NCBI GenBank assembly: GCA_037367405.1
Contig: JAZKJV010002622.1
Coordinates: forward strand, 531,369-595,368
Source of the DNA: Ottelia alismoides
Taxonomy: Eukaryota > Streptophyta > Magnoliopsida > Alismatales > Hydrocharitaceae
DNA: 64,000 nucleotides
Reading direction: 5' to 3'
In this document: piece after piece, positions 33,839 through 45,019 of the stretch
Numbering within the stretch: the first letter of the stretch is position 1
How the letters are laid out: each line of letters opens with the position of its first letter
Position numbers and translations under genes: made by a program
The notes under the pieces: model-generated
Seen by the model: only the letters and a program-made list of their open reading frames with translations
The model's database searches: none
What the model was told of the DNA's origin: nothing

Positions 33839-35651
33839 TTTCTGAAATTAAGAATGCACTATATCAGAATACATAAATAATTATATCATTTTCAAGATAT
33901 TTGATTAAAGTATTTTAAATCAAATTTGTCTTGCTATGTCAACTTAGAAAGATTACTCCCTAATTGTCTTTCAAAGTAAGATATATACTTACCGCTATAT
34001 CTCAAGCAAGATCTGGGATCTCCTTTCCTATATTTGTCACATCCCAATAATATGAGAACTTGCGACTCCGATAAAAAGAAGCGGGAACTCATTCCTCCAT
34101 GCAAGTCCAACTTGCATTTCCCAATTCGGTCTTTCACACCCGGGCCCACCACCCCTAAGATGATGTTGACCCGTTGCTAATTGAACCAACCGTCAACAGG
34201 ATTAGAACGCGCTATGCGTAATCCAATATCGCCCCAATAATATGAGGACTCGATATTGGGGTCACTACGCATACGGCCATACTCTTTCAAGAAGCAAAGA
34301 GCCCGATCCAGATGCGCTTGCATACAGGAGTTGTCACTTCGGACAAGCGTCTACTACATACAATCCCTGACGATGGAACCCTTCGCCTTGACAGGAGACC
34401 ATGGATGTCACTTATGTGATCCTCCATCTCATATTCAAATTTTATAATTATTTATCGTGAATTATAGTCACATAATCAATTCTTCCAAGGGAATTACACA
34501 TCTATTCATAATAGAGTGTTTATTGGATACAATTAATTTAATCACATTAAATTAATCATTAATCCAATCATCAATCAACAAATTTGATTATTACTTAAAT
34601 AGTAGGTATAATCTCAAAGTACGTATTGTTCGATATTTAATAATTAGAAAAATACACTTTGACTTCTCCGACATTATCGAGTCCCAACCCGCTGTCATGG
34701 CCAGTACAGACGAGAGTGGGACGGACCACATACGTTGCAACCCTCAACCCCAATGCTCTCCAACTAGGCACCATATCAACCTCAGGAAAGGATAATGCCA
34801 GATAGATCATCATGTACTTTGAGATGCTCATCGGTTTTTCAATCGAAATTATACCATATAATATACATCAAAACAATTTTGATAATATTATAAGGAGATT
34901 TGCTAAACAAATCCCCAATATTATTCAAGCAAGAGGGTTTTTCATGTAAAAGTTGTCCGACAATTATTGTAGGATAAACTAAGGTTTTCGTGAAAAATGT
35001 TTGTTGATGATTTCATATCAACCAATTAATGATCAAAATCAACTATCTTATCGTCTTGGTTTAGGCAAATGTCATTCAATGAAATAATCATCTCTTTAAA
35101 TATTTCAAAAAATATTTATCACTAATTATTTCAGAAAATTAACAATTAATTTTCATCATCATATTTGAATGACTATCACAAGTTTCATGATAAAAAATGT
35201 CAATTTCAACAGTGACCCCCAATCACTAAAATTAACTTATCTTGATAAATTTAATTCCAAAAATTGCAAAATCAGTTTCTTAAGATTGCCAATTTGATTT
35301 ATTAAACAATTCAGTGATAATTCACGCATTTAGAAGCACATCAAAACAGTAATTAACTCATTAATCACGTTTAGATTTGTTGTTCCCGCAACAGTGAATA
35401 CATGTATATTCAAAAGGCCATATCTTGACCGAATGAAATCCAAATTTCGTAAACTTAGATTCTATGGTTTCCTTATTTAATAGGGAACAAAATACAATTG
35501 CAAATTTTGTGTTTAAACAATTTAAAAAAGTATTGAAAAATTCCAATTAGACAGAGGTGCGAAAATTGAAATGCGACAAAACTTTCGCAACCCTTTCAAA
35601 CCCAAGTCGTCCTAGGTCTATGGATCATATCCAAAACCTTATTCAACCTAA
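33839..35651 (-). other. Copia untranslated leader (1.8 kb)
   Basis: Between gag ATG and PBS. No ORF above noise. It contains an inverted-repeat pair near 34205-34275 (CGCTATGCGTA...TACGCATA and CAATATCG...CGATATTG). The rest is AT-rich. Long leaders occur in several copia lineages. Confidence 0.6.
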
Positions 35652-35664
35652 GACTCTGATACCA
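35652..35664 (-). other. Copia primer-binding site (initiator tRNA-Met)
   Basis: Minus strand TGGTATCAGAGTC, two bases inside the 5' LTR, complementary to the 3' end of plant initiator tRNA-Met, the standard copia primer. Confidence 0.9.
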
Positions 35665-35666
35665 CT

Positions 35667-38180
35667 TTAAGGATATTGTGAATCCTTAAGCGCATGACGG
35701 AAGCATGTCGATCGCATCATATGCAATCGGGGCAACTAGTCGCACTAGTCGCTAGATGTGGCGGAAATTAAAATTTTAATTCAAGTGATGAAACCACATG
35801 ATCACGAGAAAATTTCTCAGATTGTTTCATCAAACCACAAAGCATTCGAAATACCTCTTGAAGCGTGTTTGTAATCACGAGATCTCTAAAGTAAGAGATC
35901 CTCCTGTCTTAAGTCCGATCCACGAAGAATGCACTTGCGGGCGCGATGATGAGACGCGATCCTCCCGCAATCCTCGATGAAGATCCAAGCAACGAATCCC
36001 CTGATTTTGTCAACGAAATCCGTTGTCTTCCTTTAGAGCAAGCAGCCCCAAAGAAGAAGGATATCTTCGAGTCGTCGAAGGCAAAAGCGAGAGACTCTCT
36101 TTCTCAATACAAGATGGACGGCCACCTTGAAGAAGAGAGAGAGAGAGTAGGTGAGAATAAGAGAGAGAGTAGTAAGCTTGTACAACTCTTAATGATGTAC
36201 CTCTAAAAGGATAGGTAGCCCTCCTTATATACTAGTTGGGATCCAATGGATCTCAATCCATGGGAGACATAGATTCAACGGCCATGTTGGTCTATGTATT
36301 AATCAATGGTCATGATTGTTGTTGGTTAAAAAACCAAACAACATTAATCTATATTTAAATCAAATATATGTTGCAACATTATCAACATAATTTAATTTAA
36401 CATAAATTAATTTATCAAGAGACAATAAGATAAAAGAAATGAGGAGATAAATAAATCCCTCCAAAATTGGGGGCGTCACCCATGGTTGACGCCACCCCTT
36501 ATTTTTGGAGTGATTTTATCTTCTATTTATTTTATCCATTATCTTTTTAATTAATTTTGTTATAACCACTATCACAAAATTATCCACCAAATCAATTCCA
36601 AATTAATTTGTGAATATTTCAATCATGCCATTGAAAAATATGTGAATCATATTCACAACCCAAACTAATTTGTATTCAATTACATTTCTAATTAATGTGA
36701 ATCCAATCCACATTAATAATTAAGAAATGTTATTTACAAAAAATTCTCTCTCTTCAATATATGTATATCATAAATAATATTTATAATACACAAATATATG
36801 GACTCTCTAATCCTTGATAATTAAATCCCATTTAATTATCTTGGATAATTATTCTCACAATATGAATCTCATTCATATTATGCTTGATAATTAAATCTCA
36901 TTTAATCATCAAGTCCTTCTTGCTTGGATACATAATTCATCAAATGAATTATTCTTGAACCCCTTCAAGAATAATGTGCTTTCTCCGCAGATACTTGGAG
37001 ATAAGGACAAAGCGATTGTATCGTTCCACGTATAGTGACTTGGATGTTGAGATCTCATCACAAATCCAGATCTTACGTACCTCCCACAGATGCTTAATTA
37101 AATCAAGACCGTAAATCTAATCTTCTCATTGCATCTGAATCACATTCAGACCAATGTCCAAAACTTGGATCAAGATCAGATTGCTTCTCTACTGAGAGGA
37201 GTCACTAAAATCCAGACCTGTTTCATCACTCCCTCGGAATGGAAGCGTCATGGTTATATAATCGTTTATGATCACATCACCTTCAGGTATTCCCAATACA
37301 TGTACATCCTTCATACTAGAAGACCCATGGTCAACCTGAAGATTAAGATCAATTTTACACTGTCTTCTTCAGGGTTTGATCACTAAGTTTCTCAATCTTG
37401 GTCATTGGGAGTCGGTATCGATCATATGCTTTTCCAAAGCATATATCATACTTTCAAATTCGTGTCATGCTTCCAAAGCACGACGACCATGCATGGAATT
37501 TGATCGGTCCCAATACCTCATGAGTGAGCTCATATCTTCCAGTTCATAAGTGAACCTGTATGATCCCTTTGAGAGATCGTATTGCTCATATGCCCTTATA
37601 TGCACACCAGCTCGTCGGTGTATAGACCTTGGTTAGACCATCAACCTATCTATCTGCCAAATGTACATACTAAGACATATAGCAATACATTTGTCTCCGG
37701 TCAGAGGATGCGTACCTATGCTGTGACAGCATTCAACATAGGACTTAGGTTATCTCGATCTCGTTAAGTCAACCCATTGACCTAACTAATCTGACACCTC
37801 CGAATCACTATTCCCATGCATAGGACCTGCATCAAGAGGTCGGTCAGATATCAGCCTACGTGAGAAAGGATTGCCATCTCCTACTCAGGCTGGAGATCAT
37901 CTCTTAATAATCATTTGACGGTGCTTGATGAGTCCTCTATCTGACTCCTTAGATATTCATCCAAACACCAGCCTCTATGATTCATTTAATGAATCAGCTG
38001 CTATACGATCATCAAGATGGCCACGATACATAACCCTAATTGTACAGAGGGACCTTATAGTGCATTCATTCATTTAATTTCAGAAAGGGAGTGAAACATC
38101 AATAACTTTTATTGATAAACATATTTATTAAATTGACACTTATTGTAAGAATGGTTCGTCCAGGGCTCATATGTCTAACA
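35667..38180 (-). repeat. Copia 5' LTR (2514 bp)
   Basis: Ends GTCTAACA at 38180 on the plus strand. Its inner end reads TTAAGGATATTG, where the other LTR has TGAAGG, so one terminal base has mutated. TATA-like TATATAAGG on the minus strand (plus-strand about 36226-36234), GA tract at 36136-36175, palindrome at 36459-36510. Clearly more divergent from its partner than the A2 LTRs are from each other. Confidence 0.9.
36459..36510 (-). promoter_or_regulatory. Palindrome with TGACG motifs in the copia LTR (right copy)
   Basis: CTCCAAAATTGGGGG pairs with CCCCTTATTTTTGGAG, enclosing GCGTCACCCATGGTTGACGC. TGACG words face each other. TGACG is the known core of as-1-type bZIP sites. Confidence 0.6.
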
Positions 38181-40063
38181 CTCTACTCGCCTGCATATGC
38201 ATGTTAATTAATCTTGATAGTGTATATAGATTTTAGTAGTATGCTATAAGTTGATTTGGATGGATATTATGTATAGATCATTACTTAGTCAAGTCAGAAC
38301 AATTATGTTTATGCAAAAAGAGAGTCCCTCTCTGTCATCTTTCTCTTGCCTTGATATTTTGATTCATGTCATTTTAATTGCAAAATATGTATTGGATGTT
38401 TGTAATTCTAAAAATAATACTTGAGTACCTTAGGAGGACATATATATCCACATATTAGATTCCTGTGTATAACTAAATGAGGCATTTGAAATCGACTAAT
38501 TTCCAATTCTTCATTAAAGATGAGTTGAAAAATGTTAGCGTCGCCATATACTTATATGTTTTATCTAAACAACCCGATTATTATTATAAATTTATTTGTT
38601 ATGATGGTTTTATGTAGTAGGTTTCGAACATTGGGATAATTGAGGATTTTTGACGATGTTCAAACAATGTGTAAAATTTAATAATGGTTCTTTTAATTGT
38701 CGCATGGTTACATCGTTATCTTTGTGAGATTTAACGACTAAACTACATGATGCTTTTGGAATATGCTTGATAAATCCAGACTGCATCTTACATTAATACA
38801 CCTCGAGATGACATTACCGTGTTGATATATGTCCCATTGTTACATGTATAAACCGTATAAAAGACTTCATTGAGAAATGCGTTGGAAAGAATTATAACAT
38901 GGTGACATATCTCACGTTACATGGTGGAATATACATGAAGTACAACCTACTTATTAATACAAGTAACTATCTTATAGCATGTTATATGAAGTTCCATAAC
39001 ACTCATGGTTAATGACAAAGTTTCACTGTTCATGGTTCTCGGGAAATAGTTATACTGATTATGCTTTTTGAAAGGCTATAAGATTTTGGCACCGACTCGA
39101 ATTAAGGGGTCATAAGGCCTAAAGGGCCAACACCTTCCGGGAGCATGAGGCAAAAGATATGTCCTCTACAACTGTAGCTACATTGTCATGTTATGTATTG
39201 TTATGAACCGCTTGTGCGAGCGGTAAGCATCAAAGCCGCCTAAGAAGTAACAATCAAGAGCACTCTGAACATGAAAAATGTCATGGGCATACGTGCAATA
39301 TCTGTTAATATTATGTTTATGTATGCAATTATGTTACTATTATGGTCTTATGTGTAAGTTCCGTTAAAGTTATGTGCACGTATGAAACTTATGTTAATGT
39401 TATGGACATATATGCAATTTATGTCAATGGTATGTGCATATTTGCCATTTATGGTAATTTTAAGGTTACATGTGCAATTATGTTATTGTAAAGTGAATAT
39501 GTGCAATTTATATGAATATTGTGGACATATATGCAAATATGGTAAAACTTATGGGTATATGTGCAAATATGTTATGTGATTCATGGTTATGAAGGAAATT
39601 TAGTTATATGCATTAAATATGTTGATTTATGATTCATATGATAACGACTTTCGTGACTTGTTCTCTATGCTAGCTGGCTTGACCATAACTCGGCACATAC
39701 TGAGCGTTATGCTCATAACATGTATTACTAATTTTTTTTAAGGGAATGTGAGGATTAGACCATTAGCGTTTAAGGGAACCAACACAGTCTTCAAGAAATA
39801 GGATCGGTATGGGACTATTGTTGGGTTGGGTTGGTTTGGAAGGATGTCATTATGCCCACTGGAATAATAAAATCATAGATGTGATTCATCTAGTTTATTT
39901 AAGGAACTCTTGGACTCATGTCCTTATTAATAGCATGGAAATGAAGTTTTTTAAGTTCATTCTTTACTGCTCTTATGTTATGATTAATGGTATGAGTAAC
40001 TAATCTGAAATGCCCGTTGAGTTCTCGCTTCCGCATCATTCTCGGGCAATCGGGTTCGTTACA
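38181..40063 (+). repeat. Chromovirus 3' LTR, right part
   Basis: Resumes after the copia element and ends in CGTTACA at 40063, the inverted complement of the LTR start at 9939. No ORF of note. Includes the minisatellite at 39269-39620. Confidence 0.75.
39269..39620 (+). repeat. ~30-bp minisatellite in the chromovirus LTR
   Basis: About eleven degenerate units of roughly 30 bp, each close to TATGCAATTTATG followed by TTAATGTTATGTGCATA. The period is a multiple of three, which explains a spurious repetitive ORF (39382-39579). Confidence 0.75.
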
Positions 40064-41079
40064 GATTTGAATATGGGTTCAAGTGTTACAACATCCATAT
40101 CCATTTTAAAGATTGTTAAAGATTGTTTCATATATGAAAATATATTTTGTGGATATTAAAGTGACAAACAATATCCGTACCAAATATGGACACATATAAT
40201 AGTGTATCGAATACGAAAAATTTACAAAAGAAACCATTATCACATGTATAATAAATGACTCCTAACACTTACAATAATAATAGATATTTTTGTGATAATG
40301 AAATTAATGGTTGAATAAATCAAACTTACGCAAACTAAAAATGCAAATTAAAAAAAAGGAAAAAATTGAATGTGTAGATTAAATAGTTATACAATAAAAA
40401 AATTTATAAAAGCGTAAAGATATTTTTCTTTGATTTTAAAAAGACTCCAAAATGTAATATATTACGAGGCATCTCTCTAAAGAGAGTCCACCATCAATAT
40501 AGTTTCTTCAAGGCTTCAATGACATCATGCCTACTGTAAGTTTATTTTTAGAACTCTCATATGCAAACTCAGAGAGGGAAAAGTAAAAAGAGAAGAGCTC
40601 CACAAAATATTTAACCACTAAACACGAGGGAAAAGTGGATGTGCCATCGTACCGATGAAGGATGATTTCTATTCCACTATGAGCTCATCTATTGATCTGT
40701 CATAGTTACTTGATCAATAATTTGTGTTCTTATAATAATCAGATGATCATTTATGATTGGTCGATGTATAAATAATCTTCTACTCTTATTTTAAATCATA
40801 AGCGATAGACTTCATTATTCATCTATCTAATTGGATCTTACCTCTATTCCTTAAGCAATTCAACCAATAAATCCCTTGAACTAATAAAATAAATAGCCCA
40901 TAATTTTTACATAATAATAACTAATTGGTGTCTATTAATTTTCTAGAAACCAACTTGTAATAACAATCGTCATATATCTTTTTCAAAAACTTATATAAAA
41001 TTTAAAATTTAAAAACTGCATCACAAAATACTTTCTGCATTCTGCATAGCATTTGCATTTTTCGGATTGAGTTTGATAA
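40064..41079. other. Unassigned AT-rich sequence
   Basis: I see no gene, LTR terminus or known element. It is AT-rich with scattered stops in all frames. It lies between the chromovirus LTR end and an Athila remnant, so it may be older flanking DNA. Confidence 0.5.
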
Positions 41080-41708
41080 TTGAACAAGTCTAAGTAAAAT
41101 TCAAATATTAGATCTTGGTTGGACCTTAAATATACATAATCACAGGAACCTTATAGTAACTGAAATTGAGGTACTTCAGGTCTAGTTGACTTAATTCTTT
41201 GAGAATCGTGAGACTTGATTCAATGTCATCTTGACTACCTAAGGAAAGTATTTCATAGCCCATGCATGACTCTTATTGATAATGACCTAATTTGTATGCC
41301 TGCACATTTCACTTTGCTCACCTTAGTTGAAGTGGTAGAGGATTGGATTTGCCGACATGAGACACAAGCCAATGGAAATTTCGGAAGTCACACATTTGTG
41401 GCCATTGTACCCCAACATGATCCAGTAGCCATGTGATCTAAAGACAGAAGTTGTGGGTTACAATAAAGCTTCAAAGAGGGATAGTCTACTGGTTCAAGGA
41501 AAAAAAGTGCTTATGTAAATATTGTTGTATATAGTATTAGAAAAACTCCAAAAATGGTCAGACCTGATTGAAAATAAAATGTATGCCAGAGAGTACATAT
41601 TTGTATAGTCAATAAGCAAACTTGAGATTCATTGTCGTACTTTTGTGAGCCTGCAGCCGGGTAACTTGGATGCACTGTTCAAGCATTCTAGGATAGAAGC
41701 TACACTGG
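41080..41708 (+). mobile_element. Athila A3: 3' UTR remnant upstream of an LTR
   Basis: Diverged copy of the conserved Athila 3' block: GACTTAATTCTTTGAG near 41189, GTCATCTTGA near 41226, GCATGACTCTTA near 41264, and AATAAAGCTTCAAAGAGGG (41463-41481) followed by ATAGTCTACTGGTTCAAG. The PPT region is lost; the LTR starts directly after a decayed stretch. Confidence 0.75.
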
Positions 41709-44700
41709 TGATGAATATCTGATTCTCATTCTTTATTCTTTTATTTTAGCTTTATCTTTTAGTAAAAACATTTAGAAATATCTGTAAATATAATAAATTA
41801 CCATTGTGCATACCTTCGTTAATATTCCATAATTAGCACATATTTTTCAAAATAAAAGAATAAAGAGAAAAGAAAAAGAAAACAAGGATGTAATTATGTA
41901 ATAAGTACATACTGACCCAAACCCTGAGAGAAGGTCAATAATTGGTCAGATCGACAATGAATGAAGTAGGGGGAGATAGGGTCCTATGCTGCCTATATGT
42001 GTAAATACTTATATGTAATTATTTTAAATTATTTTTTTTATGCATACTATATTTTTAACACTTATACATATTTCCAAAACTAAAAAAATAAAGGAATTAA
42101 AAATTATAAAATATAAATAAATAAAAAAAGAAAATCTAAACTATGATGTACATTAGCCACACTTATAAAAACTATACATATTACCTATTTACATAATAGT
42201 TTTATTTAATTTGTAAAAAAAATCTTTTATGCTCTTTAAAATGTTTTATAAATAAATAAAATATAAAATAAAATGTATTTTTGTAAAAAAATAATAAAAT
42301 AAAAATACATGTATATAATACATAGGTATATTATGCTTATACATATTACACTATAATGTATATACCACATATTTATTTCATAAAAATTAAGAATCATAGA
42401 AAAATAGTTTGAAAAATTACAAAAAAATATTTTCATTTTTTATTTTGATTCTATTTGTTATTTTTATATAATTATGTAAATCCTTGCAATCTGATTGGTC
42501 CACCTTAGACTGTTGACCACGGTCAACCCCTCCTCCACTAGACCCGACCCAATAGCCCTTGCCGCAGGACAAATTTCTCAACTTTTCCTGATCGGGTCCG
42601 ACCTCCATTACCCTCGATTTGCATCAGAGTCCTCTCCTAGGATCTGTGATGATTGTGGATCCCTAGATGAGGTCGGATCTTCCTAGGGTTTTGCTCTCTC
42701 GTCCAATCCTTCCATACCTTATAGGAGCTCTATAAAGCCTTCACTCTGCCTCCCTTGATCTGCAACTCATTTTTCACGCCACCACAACCCCTTAGCCACA
42801 TTCAGGAGAGTGACAACTCCTCAGAGAGCCCTTCGGAGCTCAATTTGGTGCTTGATTTGAACGTAGCTCACTATGTGACCAAACTTCCACTACGTGAAGC
42901 CTCCCAGGTCCTCACAACTCGTTCGAGGCTATTACCTCGCCATCCACCTCGCTTGACAAACCTGAGCCCATCAGAAACTTCATGTACCCATTCCTTTCAT
43001 CTGTATTCCATCTTTCACTTTGATTAGTCCATCCTCTGTCGTCACCGCTCCACCTGCTTCGAATAGCTAGTCGGAGCCTTATCACACACATCTACCCACT
43101 TGATCAACACAACGACTCACCCACCATCTCACTGTGCATCCTGATCCCCCTAGATCCAGCTCATCAGAGCATGAGTCGGATAGGTTTCCTCCTCCACCTT
43201 CGTCGATTCCCCCGTCGCTTCCCGTTGCTTTTGTATGCAATAACCAGACCAGAGCAAGGCCTCTGAGTCCCTCTACCCTTCGCAGGTCCATGCACACGTA
43301 GGCGATCCATTTTTGTGCTCCGACTGCTTAGACGGAGCAGCTTCAGGAGGAGGAGCACCGCTGCACCATCCCGACCATCCACCCTCTCACATCCACCCCT
43401 TTTTCATAGGCATGAGATCAACTTTCCACGTGGATCTGACATGCACGCTCATCTACTATCTGAGCCGTCAGATCCACCTCCTAGCGGTCATCAGTGTCGT
43501 ACATTGCAACTAAGGTTAGAACCGTCAGATAGAGCCACGCGTCGCCCCTTTCTGCAAGGGTATTTTGCATTTCCCCCCTCGTATGTGTTTTATTTCATTT
43601 TAGTCCAATAAATTAAAACCGTAGTTAAGAACTTTTGCATGGAGGACCTAGAAAGTTTTCGTTTTTGTATTTTAGTCCAGTTGAGTTGCAATCACGTGTT
43701 TTCTTGGTGTATTTTCACATTTTATCATGTTCTTGGAACTGGTTATGGAATGAATTAATAGTTTTAAAAATTGCATTCCCTGTGAGTGTGGATCACGTGT
43801 TGTGCATATTTATGTCTAGATTATTTGTGGTTGGCCATTGTACTTTCTGATTATGTTATCCAGTAAGCCCTAGGATTTAAAGTAATTACAACTAGGTCTC
43901 TACAGACTATTTTTAATTACATGTCTTTTATTTCTAGCAATAAATACCATATAAACTCCAAATTGCCTAAAAATTACTTGTGGTTCGTGATTGCATGTAG
44001 TATCTATGGTGATTTTTGCTTGTTGATTTTTAGTACTTTTCTATTATTAAAAGTTCAAAAACACCCTAAAAAGTCCTTGTTTGCATTAGAAAATAAATAA
44101 AAATTTGAAAAATCACTTAAAATTTCTATAAAAATTATTGTATTCATATTTTGTTATCTTTTAGCTTCTGCCCAATTTTTGTGGAAAAAATATTTGTAAA
44201 ACCTAAAAAGTTGTAAAAGACCTAAAAACTCATAATAATTATATAAAATCGTAGAAAAATCCAACAATAGTGACTTCAACTCATGTCTGTAGGTATTTTG
44301 TCGTAGTTTATTTTAAAAATAACCTCCAGGAACTTTGATCTATTTTATTATTTTTTATTTGTAAAGCTTTCTTGGTTGTGCATTGTTTTCTTTTTTTATC
44401 ACTGTTTGAATTTTAGAAAAATCACAAAAATATCTAAAAAACTTTAAAATTACCAAAAATTCTATAAAATATATAAAACCCAAATAATTTTATTATATTT
44501 TCCTGAGCATTTTTTATTTATCTGAAAAATACAAAAAGATTGTGTGTGCTTACTTTTATTCTTTTTGTCTATTTCCTTCACTTTGAAAAATTAAAAACTT
44601 ACAAAATTAAGAACAACTAAAAACAATAAAAATTATGTGATTTCTAAGGTCAACTACTTAGTGTATAATTGTGCTCCTTGTGTTCAGCCTTGTTCCTTGT

Positions 44701-44830
44701 ACCATGTTAATAAAAAGTAGTGAAACAACTCGTTTTATCTATTTGATTTGTTAAGTGGTTCATTTTCTCGTCGATCGTCTAATTGATTAGGGTCACAATG
44801 ACACTTGCTTAATTAATAGCTTAACCCTAG
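41709..44830 (+). repeat. Athila A3 LTR
   Basis: Starts TGATGAATATCTG. It has the same layout as the A1 LTR: AT-rich beginning, GC-richer promoter zone with TATAAAG at 42731-42737, a GCAGGTCCATGC word near 43281, then an AT-rich tail ending near GGGTCACAATGAC (44790). The normal terminus CATCA and PBS are missing; at about 44830 the sequence passes into 3' UTR hairpin sequence. Confidence 0.8.
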
Positions 44831-45019
44831 TCTTCCATACTTAGGATTGCTTGATCCTAAGTATAGGGAGATCATGGACCTCTACTGATTTTATTCTCCT
44901 GTTCTTTTAAGTCGTAGTATAACATTCTTTTCACTTCTCTATACTCAGCACGGGTTATGTCTTCCTTCATTGCTCTTTGAATTACTCTGAGGACATCTTC
45001 AAGTTAAGTATAGGGGATG
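44831..45019 (+). mobile_element. Athila A3: hairpin part of the 3' UTR
   Basis: A PPT-like hairpin at 44836-44867 (ATACTTAGGAT/ATCCTAAGTAT + GGG) and a decayed compound hairpin at about 44940-45016 (ATGTC/GACAT, then TTAAGTATAGGGG). Continues after the solo LTR at 49050. Confidence 0.75.

Larger units (their letters stand above)
10671..38180 (-). mobile_element. Ty1/copia element (minus strand), split by Athila A2
   Basis: Both LTRs, the PBS and the PPT are recognisable. The 5' LTR (35667-38180) begins TGTTAGACAT on the minus strand. The 3' LTR is 10671-12602 plus 29167-29906, broken by A2. Flanks CTCTC (10666-10670) and CTCTA (38181-38185) agree at 4 of 5 bases, a plausible decayed target duplication. 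Gag-pol order (gag, protease, integrase, RT, RNase H) is that of copia. Without A2 the element is about 10.9 kb, with long LTRs (~2.5 kb) and a ~1.8 kb leader. The sub-lineage (Tork/TAR or another) is not resolved. Several catalytic motifs are destroyed. Confidence 0.9.
8271..40063 (+). mobile_element. Chromovirus (Tekay/Del-like Ty3/gypsy), 3' part, split by nested insertions
   Basis: Pol tail 8271-9903 is followed by a PPT-like run and an LTR starting TGTAACG at 9939. The LTR stops at 10670, where the copia element begins, and resumes at 38181 to end CGTTACA at 40063, the exact inverted complement of its start. The left part lies beyond A1, outside the window. It is the oldest element of the nest because it contains A1, copia and A2. 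Its own target duplication cannot be checked. Confidence 0.8.

Noticed and set aside
39382..39579. Repetitive 65-residue ORF
   Set aside because: Product of the 30-bp minisatellite, whose period is a multiple of three.
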